Of a stretch of 19,730 nucleotides of DNA, positions 14,570 to 19,730 are shown one piece after another. Where the stretch lies: NCBI GenBank assembly GCA_944324205.1, contig CALUVK010000008.1, forward strand, positions 1 to 19,730, read 5' to 3'. Under the pieces are notes generated by a model that was given only the letters and a program-made list of their open reading frames with translations, was not told the DNA's origin and ran no database searches. Position 1 is the stretch's first letter; each line of letters opens with the position of its first letter. The stretch is from Candidatus Gastranaerophilales bacterium. GTDB lineage: Bacteria > Cyanobacteriota > Vampirovibrionia > Gastranaerophilales > Gastranaerophilaceae. Both the position numbers and the translations under genes were made by a program.

Positions 14570-15777
14570 TATTCTTCCTTCTTAAATATCCTCTTAACCT
14601 TATTAACTGCTCTTTGAAAAAGTCCTGTCTTCTTTTGCGGAGCTTTTTCAGTTACAGCGCTTTGAACAATTCTTACAGGGTTTCCGGGAATAACCTTCTG
14701 CAAACCGCTCGTTAGAATTCTATCTCCTGCTTTAACCCCTGACTGGACAAGCCATTTCCCGTCATGTTCACCCATTGTTTTAATATAAACCATTCTTGGA
14801 AGGTCTTTTTCATCAAGAACATAAACGTAGCGCCCTTCCTGGTTTTCCATTGTTGCAATCTGCGGAACTACAGGAACAGCATCTTTTTCTTTAGAATAAA
14901 GAATTACACGCCCGAAATCCCCCTGTATCAGCTGGTCATCAGGGTTCGGGAAGGTTGCACGCATCGTAATCGTACCTGTGCTTTCATCAATTTTGTTATC
15001 GTGAAAATCCTGAATACCTTTGTATTTGTATTTTTGACCCGAACTAAAGATGTATTCTACTTCTCGATTGATATTTGCAGTTTTATCAATTCTTACCAGC
15101 TCTGCATAATTCTGCGATTCTAGCGGGAATGTTACGTACATAGGCTCATAACTGTTTATTGTAGTTAAAGGCCCGCTGTTCATTGAAACGTAGTTTCCTT
15201 CTGTTACGGAAATCATACCGACACGTCCGTTTACAGGTGATTTAACATGAGTGTAACTTAAATTCCTCTGCGCATCTCTATAAGCGCTCTCAAGACTGTC
15301 AACCTGCGCTTTATAAGCATCTCTTTGAGAGAGCATATTATCGTAATCAGAACGTGCTATATAATCCTGCTTTACAAGCTCCTGATATCTTGCAAGCTGT
15401 TTCTGGTAATATGAATACTGTGATTTTGCGTTGGCTAAATTTGCCTTGGCTCTGTCAGCCGCATATTGATATTCCTGCGGCTCAATCTCAAATAAAAGCT
15501 GACCTGCTTTTATATAATCGCCCTCTTTAAAATAACTCTTTGTAAGATATCCGCTTATACGTGCAAGAACATCAACTCTATATTTAGCAGCAACTCTTGC
15601 AGTAGCCGAAAATTGTCTTTGTACATTTTCAGTCCCGACAGTCGCAACAGTTACCGCAGGAACTTTCGATAACGCACGCTGTTTTGCGGTTTTAATTTTA
15701 TCATAATTAGATATTATCATCCGCCCGAAAATCAGCGCAAATACTACTAAGACGATTATTATGATTTTTTTTCTCAT
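14569..15777 (-). CDS. RND periplasmic adaptor (membrane fusion protein, AcrA/MexA type)
   Basis: The adaptor links the pump to the outer-membrane channel. The 402-aa product has an N-terminal membrane anchor (about 4-22) with no lipobox Cys, so it is held by a helix rather than a lipid. The order is then lipoyl half (RVDVLARISGYLTKSYFKEGDYIKAGQLLFEIEP, 67-100), alpha-hairpin (about 101-172), second lipoyl half (THVKSPVNGRVGMISVTEGN, 176-195), beta-barrel (about 210-300) and membrane-proximal domain (about 305-370). A basic tail ends the protein (VNKVKRIFKKEE). GGAG lies 5-6 bases before the ATG. It is the first gene of the operon. Confidence 0.96.
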   Translation of the reverse strand: MRKKIIIIVLVVFALIFGRMIISNYDKIKTAKQRALSKVPAVTVATVGTENVQRQFSATARVAAKYRVDVLARISGYLTKSYFKEGDYIKAGQLLFEIEPQEYQYAADRAKANLANAKSQYSYYQKQLARYQELVKQDYIARSDYDNMLSQRDAYKAQVDSLESAYRDAQRNLSYTHVKSPVNGRVGMISVTEGNYVSMNSGPLTTINSYEPMYVTFPLESQNYAELVRIDKTANINREVEYIFSSGQKYKYKGIQDFHDNKIDESTGTITMRATFPNPDDQLIQGDFGRVILYSKEKDAVPVVPQIATMENQEGRYVYVLDEKDLPRMVYIKTMGEHDGKWLVQSGVKAGDRILTSGLQKVIPGNPVRIVQSAVTEKAPQKKTGLFQRAVNKVKRIFKKEE

Positions 15778-15823
15778 TCCCTCTCCAAGTCGATTTGTTT
15801 GTATATTTTTATATAGCTAATGT

Positions 15824-15849
15824 ATTATGTTCGATTTTGAATATAATCG
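15824..15849 (-). promoter_or_regulatory. Putative promoter/operator region of the efflux operon
   Basis: An inverted repeat CGATT-N8-AATCG (15832-15849) lies just upstream of a possible -10 (CATAAT on the minus strand, 15829-15824), about 50 bases before the adaptor ATG. A repressor site here would fit the usual control of RND operons, but the arms are short and no clear -35 is seen. No regulator gene adjoins. Confidence 0.3.
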
Positions 15850-15894
15850 TAACAAAAACCATAAAACAAATCAAGAAACCAGTTGGGCAGGGGG

Positions 15895-15938
15895 TAGTGA
15901 CTAGTGAATAGAGGGGTGATTAAGTGACTAAGTGATTG
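15895..15938. repeat. Degenerate 8-bp tandem array, second locus
   Basis: AGTGACT, AGTGAATA, a longer unit ending GGTGATT, then AAGTGACT and AAGTGATT run from 15895 to 15936, the same repeat word as after the flagellin gene. It abuts the palindromic repeat copy B. Confidence 0.6.
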
Positions 15939-16140
15939 AGATTCTTCGGGCGGATTTTAGTAAATTGCACAGATGGTATTTATTCTTTCCGCCCTCTGGA
16001 TGACAGTTTGTTTGGATGTGCTGGATGAGACGGTATGTTGGGAAGTCACACAATCCAGTTTTCACGTCATTCAGAGGATCGGGAAAGGGGGAATTAAAAC
16101 GTGAAAGGAATGATTTACCACGAGAGCTGAAGAATTTCTT
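15938..16140. repeat. Structured intergenic repeat, copy B (halves in swapped order)
   Basis: The blocks of copy A recur here. GAGATTCTTCGGGCGG (15938-15953) pairs through GGGCGG with CCGCCC in CCGCCCTCTGGATGACAG (15989-16006), followed by TTTGTTT as in copy A. The other half, GTCATTCAGAGGATCG (16066-16081) and GCTGAAGAATTTCTT (16126-16140), comes after instead of before. TTCACGT (16061-16067) and ACGTGAA (16100-16106) add a further inverted pair. There is no gene in this gap between the efflux operon and lysS. Confidence 0.7.
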
Positions 16141-16162
16141 GGACTAGTGAATAAAGGTAGTT

Positions 16163-16202
16163 AAGTAATTAAGTATATAGGTAATGAAGTTAATAAGTTA
16201 AT
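16163..16202. repeat. 8-bp tandem array (AAGTTAAT type)
   Basis: AAGTAATT, AAGTATAT, AGGTAATG, AAGTTAAT and AAGTTAAT run in perfect 8-bp register, flanked by the looser CTAGTGAAT before and AAGG after. It is the same length and phase as the array after the flagellin gene, with the word drifted. Confidence 0.65.
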
Positions 16203-16280
16203 AAGGTGTACGCCATTAGGGGTGTTTTAATAAATGGCTGAAGCAGGTAAACTTGCAGCTTCTACGTACGTAAATAAAGT

Positions 16281-16314
16281 AGAATGGGTTGGACAATTTT
16301 ATCCAACCCTTTCT
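16281..16314 (-). terminator. Hairpin terminator after lysS
   Basis: GGGTTGGA (16286-16293) and TCCAACCC (16302-16309) form a perfect 8-bp GC-rich stem, extended past one mismatch by AGAA/TTCT. It lies about 15 bases after the lysS stop. The T-rich side is ACTTTATTT on the minus strand and TTTCTTATTATTCTT on the plus strand, so it could work in both directions. Confidence 0.65.
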
Positions 16315-16328
16315 TATTATTCTTAATT

Positions 16329-17864
16329 TTAATTTTCAATTTTTTTCAATGTCGGGAATGCTATTACGTCTCTTATTGTCGGAGAGTTCGTAAGAAGCAT
16401 CACGAGTCTGTCTATCCCCATTCCCATACCGCCTGTCGGTGCCAGACCGTATTCAAGTGCATTTATATAATCTTCATCAATAGACATTGCTTCTTCGTCT
16501 CCGTTAGCTTTTGCTAATGCTTGAGCTTCAAAACGATAACGCTGGTCAATCGGATCAGTTAATTCTGAAAACGCATTAGCAATCTCCCATCCGTTTACGC
16601 GGGTTTCAAATCTCTCTGTCAGACGGTCGTTATCTCTGTGAACTTTTGCAAGCGGAGAGATTTCTCTCGGGTAATCAATAATATGAACCGGCTGGATTAG
16701 GGTAGGCTCAACAGTTGCTTCAAATACTGCTTCTACAATCTGTCCCCAGTTCATTTCTTCATCAACTTCTATATGCATTGCTTTTGCTCTGTCATAAGCT
16801 TCTTTTGCCGTAAAGAATTCGCCGAAATCAACGCCTGTCATTTCTTTAATAGAGCCGAGCATTGTCTTTCTATCCCACGGCGGAGTTAAGTCAATTTCGT
16901 TTTCTCCATATTGAATTTTAGTTGTACCCAAGACTTCCTGTGCGACATAAGCCACAAGGTTTTCAGTCAAAGCCATCATTTCATTATAATCTACATAAGA
17001 TTGATAGAGTTCAATCATAGTAAATTCAGGGTTATGACGTGTATCAATACCTTCATTTCTAAAGCATCTGGAAAGTTCAAAGATTTTTTCGCTTAACCCG
17101 CCTACCATAAGTCTTTTCAAATGAAGCTCCGGCGCAATTCTTAAAGTCAAATCCATATCAAGAGCGTTGTGGTGAGTAATAAACGGTCTTGCATTAGCTC
17201 CTGATGCTTGAGTATGTAGCATTGGAGTCTCAACCTCAAGGAAGCCCTGTTTTGTTAAATATTCTCTCACCTTTTGGATAATCAGACTTCTTTTTCTAAA
17301 AGTATCTCTGGTTTTTTCGTTTACAATCAAATCCACATATCTCTGTCTGTACTTAGTTTCTGTATCAGACATAGTGTGATAAGATTTTAACTGCTCCAGT
17401 TTCTCTTCGCTAATTTGTTTATTAGGAAGCGGAAGCAGTGATTTAGAAAGCATTTTAAAAGTTTTTGCTTTTATTGAAAGCTCGCCTCTCGGGGTTCTTC
17501 TGATTGTTCCGGAAAATCCCAGAATATCGCCGATATCAACAAGTTTCAGCGTTTTAACCATTTCAGGATCCATATTATCTTTGTGAGAAAAAATTTGGAT
17601 TTTACCCGTTGCATCCATCAGGTCAATAAACATTCCTGAATTTCTGATAGCCATAACCCTGCCTGCTACGGAATAGAAATCTTCTGTTTCCTCGCCTGCC
17701 GGAAGATCTTTGTACTTGTCTTGCAGGAATTTTGCATCTGCATCTTTATCAAAAGCATAAGGATACGGATTAATTCCTTTATCTGCAAGCTCCGCAAGCT
17801 TTTGTATTCTTGTTTGTCTTATAGTTTCTTTAGCCGAAATAGGCTCTTTTGTTTGTTGTGTCAT
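16329..17864 (-). CDS. lysS: Lysyl-tRNA synthetase, class II
   Basis: The enzyme charges tRNA-Lys with lysine in the cytoplasm. The 511-aa protein has an OB-fold anticodon-binding domain (about 64-145; YSVAGRVMAIRNSGMFIDLMD) and the class II catalytic core with motif 1 (FLEVETPMLHTQASGANARP, 208-227), motif 2 (FELSRCFRNEGIDTRHNPEF, 262-281) and motif 3 (GGMGMGIDRLVMLLTNSPTI, 478-497). Length and motifs are standard and nothing is missing. A GAGG about 10 bases before the ATG is a modest ribosome-binding site. The gene stands alone, divergent from the small membrane-protein gene. Confidence 0.98.
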   Translation of the reverse strand: MTQQTKEPISAKETIRQTRIQKLAELADKGINPYPYAFDKDADAKFLQDKYKDLPAGEETEDFYSVAGRVMAIRNSGMFIDLMDATGKIQIFSHKDNMDPEMVKTLKLVDIGDILGFSGTIRRTPRGELSIKAKTFKMLSKSLLPLPNKQISEEKLEQLKSYHTMSDTETKYRQRYVDLIVNEKTRDTFRKRSLIIQKVREYLTKQGFLEVETPMLHTQASGANARPFITHHNALDMDLTLRIAPELHLKRLMVGGLSEKIFELSRCFRNEGIDTRHNPEFTMIELYQSYVDYNEMMALTENLVAYVAQEVLGTTKIQYGENEIDLTPPWDRKTMLGSIKEMTGVDFGEFFTAKEAYDRAKAMHIEVDEEMNWGQIVEAVFEATVEPTLIQPVHIIDYPREISPLAKVHRDNDRLTERFETRVNGWEIANAFSELTDPIDQRYRFEAQALAKANGDEEAMSIDEDYINALEYGLAPTGGMGMGIDRLVMLLTNSPTIRDVIAFPTLKKIEN

Positions 17865-17902
17865 TTTAGCTTATCCTCTTTTAACCAATCCTCTTTAAAA
17901 AT

Positions 17903-17930
17903 ATTTTAACATAAATAATATTTGTGCAAA
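17903..17930 (-). promoter_or_regulatory. Promoter for lysS
   Basis: On the minus strand, TTTGCA (17930-17925) is followed after 16 bases by TAAAAT (17908-17903), with TG one base before the -10 (TGTTAAAAT, extended -10). It lies about 40 bases before the lysS start, in the short divergent gap. Confidence 0.5.
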
Positions 17931-17939
17931 AATATAAGT

Positions 17940-18254
17940 ATGAAGATTTTACCAATTATTGCAAAAACAAGCCGGAGCATAAAAGATACAACAGTGCGGG
18001 TTTCAAAAGCCGGAAAGATAGGATATGATATCGGTTTAAGGACTTCCAGAATACATAAAAATGGAGAACCGCTAACTTTATTGAATATAAGCAAGTCAGT
18101 CGGAAGAAAATTAAAAAAAGAAACCTCGATTGATGATTTGCCGATAATAGCTGGTGCAATTGGCATGTTATTGCCTTTACCGCTTGCAAGTCCTGTTATG
18201 CTTGTATTAGGTAAAATTGTTCAGCTTCTTGCAAAAAATTATAGTAAGCATTAG
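17940..18254 (+). CDS. Small hypothetical protein with hydrophobic C-terminus (104 aa)
   Basis: Not recognised. The N-terminal part is basic (Lys/Arg-rich, 1-70: KTSRSIKDTTVRVSKAGK, then SVGRKLKKETS). A hydrophobic stretch with three Pro follows, DDLPIIAGAIGMLLPLPLAS (70-89), then VMLVLGKIVQLLAKNYSKH. It could be a one- or two-pass membrane protein with a cytoplasmic basic head. No strong Shine-Dalgarno stands before the ATG (AAAAATATAAGT). An in-frame TTG six codons earlier is also possible. It is divergent from lysS and upstream of atpD in the same direction, separated from it by a hairpin and the atpD promoter. Confidence 0.65.
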   Translation: MKILPIIAKTSRSIKDTTVRVSKAGKIGYDIGLRTSRIHKNGEPLTLLNISKSVGRKLKKETSIDDLPIIAGAIGMLLPLPLASPVMLVLGKIVQLLAKNYSKH

Positions 18255-18268
18255 TAAAAATATAGTGC

Positions 18269-18291
18269 AATATTCTTACGTATAGAATATT
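18269..18291 (+). terminator. Possible weak terminator before atpD
   Basis: AATATTCT (18269-18276) and AGAATATT (18284-18291) form a perfect 8-bp stem with a 7-base loop, 14 bases after the stop of the 104-aa gene. The following TTAAGCTTACTCTTATTTTG is only loosely T-rich, so the call is uncertain. Confidence 0.4.
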
Positions 18292-18324
18292 TTAAGCTTA
18301 CTCTTATTTTGAATTTATCACTAC

Positions 18325-18353
18325 TTTACATTTACTCCGGCGTGTTATATAAT
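18325..18353 (+). promoter_or_regulatory. Strong sigma70-type promoter for atpD
   Basis: TTTACA (18325-18330) and TATAAT (18348-18353) are spaced by exactly 17 bases, as near to consensus as the promoter of the RWYD gene. Transcription would start about 18360, so atpD is the first major gene of its transcript. Confidence 0.8.
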
Positions 18354-18360
18354 TGGGGCA

Positions 18361-18387
18361 ATGAAGAAAAGAGGAGAGGTAGAGTAA
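18361..18387 (+). promoter_or_regulatory. Leader of atpD with Shine-Dalgarno and a 9-codon mini-ORF
   Basis: The predicted leader is 27-28 bases of purine-rich sequence containing GAGGAGAGG, the ribosome-binding site of atpD. The same bases read ATG ... TAA as MKKRGEVE, and the TAA touches the atpD ATG. The mini-ORF's ATG lies at or next to the expected transcript start. Whether it is translated is unknown; a purine-rich leader can give such a frame by chance. Confidence 0.4.
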
Positions 18388-19730
18388 ATGGAAACATTGA
18401 ACAAAAATGAAGGTTTGATTACGCAGATTATCGGGCCTGTAATCGACGTTGAATTTCAACAGGGCGAATTACCTGAAATTTATACAGCATTAAATATTAC
18501 CTGCGATGACGGGCATGTAGTTGTTGCAGAAGTTCAGCAAATGCTTGGTTCAAACAGAGTCAGAACCGTTGCTATGTCATCTACAGACGGCTTAAAAAGA
18601 GGCATGAAAGTTATTAATACCAACGAGCCGATTAAAATCCCTGTAGGCAAGCCGATTTTAGGAAGAATTTTGAACGTAATCGGAGAGCCTGTTGATAAGA
18701 TGGGGCCTATTGAAACAGAAAATTACCTTCCTATCCACAGAGAATCACCGAGATTAGTTGACCAGAATACAGATATCGAAATCTTAGAAACAGGTATTAA
18801 GGCAATCGACTTAATCCAGCCGTATCAAAAGGGCGGTAAGATTGGTTTATTCGGCGGTGCAGGTGTCGGTAAAACAGTTCTTATTATGGAATTAATCCAC
18901 AATATCGCTTCCGAACACTCCGGTGTATCAGTATTCGGCGGTGTAGGCGAAAGAACACGTGAAGGAAACGACCTCTGGAATGAAATGAAAGAATCAGGAG
19001 TTATCGACAAAGTTGCACTGATTTACGGTCAGATGAACGAACCGCCGGGAGCAAGAATGAGAGTTGGGCTTTCTGCTCTTACTGCGGCTGAATATTTCAG
19101 AGATTTTTCTAAACAGGACGTATTATTGTTTATTGATAACATATTCAGATTTACCCAAGCAGGTTCCGAAGTATCAGCACTGTTAGGTCGTATGCCTTCT
19201 GCAGTTGGTTATCAGCCGACATTAGGTACTGAAATGGGCGAATTGCAGGAAAGAATTACTTCTACTAAAGACGGTTCTATTACATCAGTTCAGGCAATTT
19301 ACGTACCGGCAGATGACTTGACCGACCCTGCTCCTGCTACAACATTTTCACACTTAGATGCTTCTACTGTACTTTCAAGACAGATTGCGTCTCTGGGTAT
19401 ATATCCGGCAGTTGATCCGCTGGCTTCAAGCTCAAGGGTACTTGACCCGAATATTATCGGTGAAGAACATTATGACGTTACAAGAAAAGTGCTTGAAATC
19501 CTGCAAAAATATAAAGAACTTCAAGATATTATTGCAATCTTAGGTATGGATGAATTATCCGACGAGGATAAAGAAACAGTAAACAGAGCAAGAAAAATTC
19601 AAAGATTCTTATCACAGCCGTTCTTTGTAGCTGAACAGTTCTCCGGTATCCCCGGAAAATACGTTAAGCTTGAAGATACCATAAGAGGATTTAAGGAAAT
19701 CATTGAAGGTAAACACGATGATTTGCCGGA
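18388..19730 (+). CDS. atpD: F-type ATP synthase beta subunit (3' end outside the window)
   Basis: This is the catalytic subunit of the F1 sector, making ATP from ADP and phosphate on the cytoplasmic face of the inner membrane. The 447 visible residues lack only the last few dozen of the usual 460-480. Landmarks are GLITQIIGPVIDVEF near the start, Walker A GGAGVGKT (156-163), VGERTREGNDLW, YGQMNEPPGARMRVGLSALT, Walker B LLFIDNIFRFTQAGSEVSAL, the PSAVGYQPTL loop and DELSDED (the DELSEED region). It has its own strong promoter and is not preceded by alpha or gamma genes, unlike the common atp operon. This matches Cyanobacteria, where beta and epsilon sit apart, so atpC is expected next. Confidence 0.98.
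   Translation, partial: METLNKNEGLITQIIGPVIDVEFQQGELPEIYTALNITCDDGHVVVAEVQQMLGSNRVRTVAMSSTDGLKRGMKVINTNEPIKIPVGKPILGRILNVIGEPVDKMGPIETENYLPIHRESPRLVDQNTDIEILETGIKAIDLIQPYQKGGKIGLFGGAGVGKTVLIMELIHNIASEHSGVSVFGGVGERTREGNDLWNEMKESGVIDKVALIYGQMNEPPGARMRVGLSALTAAEYFRDFSKQDVLLFIDNIFRFTQAGSEVSALLGRMPSAVGYQPTLGTEMGELQERITSTKDGSITSVQAIYVPADDLTDPAPATTFSHLDASTVLSRQIASLGIYPAVDPLASSSRVLDPNIIGEEHYDVTRKVLEILQKYKELQDIIAILGMDELSDEDKETVNRARKIQRFLSQPFFVAEQFSGIPGKYVKLEDTIRGFKEIIEGKHDDLP

Noticed and set aside
16234..16326. Plus-strand reading frame of 30 codons (MAEAGKLAASTYVNKVEWVG...) between the repeat region and lysS
   Set aside because: No ribosome-binding site at a proper distance, and its second half is the terminator hairpin of lysS. 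It looks like chance.
15778..16328. tRNA or other stable RNA gene in the repeat-rich gap
   Set aside because: No cloverleaf, T-loop (GGTTCRA) or CCA end could be found on either strand; the stems seen belong to the dispersed repeat and the lysS terminator.

Overview
The window is an AT-rich stretch of about 20 kb from a diderm (outer-membrane) bacterium that is motile or descends from a motile ancestor. It carries a flagellin and two TolC-type outer-membrane channels, one of them in a complete RND efflux operon. The ATP synthase beta gene has its own promoter and no alpha or gamma gene before it. A detached beta(-epsilon) gene is the arrangement known from Cyanobacteria and their non-photosynthetic relatives. 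With the flagellin, the AT-rich coding and the overall gene style, this points to a gut-type Melainabacteria/Vampirovibrionia lineage (Gastranaerophilales-like). That assignment is inference from memory and was not tested.

Layout. At the left edge, plus strand, is a flagellin whose surface-exposed middle has been replaced by a GLUG-repeat (beta-solenoid-like) domain. A 300-base non-coding stretch of structured repeats follows. From 2035 to 17864 every gene is on the minus strand, in short transcription units: a HIT hydrolase with spermidine synthase (coupled); a small protein with a duplicated RWYD motif; a cytoplasmic YD-repeat-like protein; rmuC with an orphan OmpR-type response regulator (overlapping); a Bax-inhibitor-1-like membrane protein; a stand-alone TolC-like channel, probably read from a leaderless mRNA; a small four-helix membrane protein; two small unknown genes; a three-gene RND efflux operon (adaptor, pump, outer-membrane channel); a 550-base repeat-rich gap; and lysS. 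Two plus-strand genes close the window: a small unknown membrane protein divergent from lysS, and atpD, which runs off the right edge.

How the genes work together. The adaptor, pump and channel genes (15777 to 9976) overlap at both junctions and form one tripartite exporter spanning both membranes. The HIT gene and speE share an ATGA junction, and rmuC overlaps the regulator by 8 bases, so both pairs are probably translationally coupled. The other genes are mainly housekeeping or unknown.

The points most worth a second look are the GLUG-bearing flagellin with its regularly spaced Cys ladder; the composite intergenic repeat (8-bp tandem array plus a CATTCAGA/TCTGGATG palindrome) present at two distant loci with its halves in opposite order; the promoters with an extended -10 and very short or absent leaders; and a nine-codon leader ORF directly in front of atpD.
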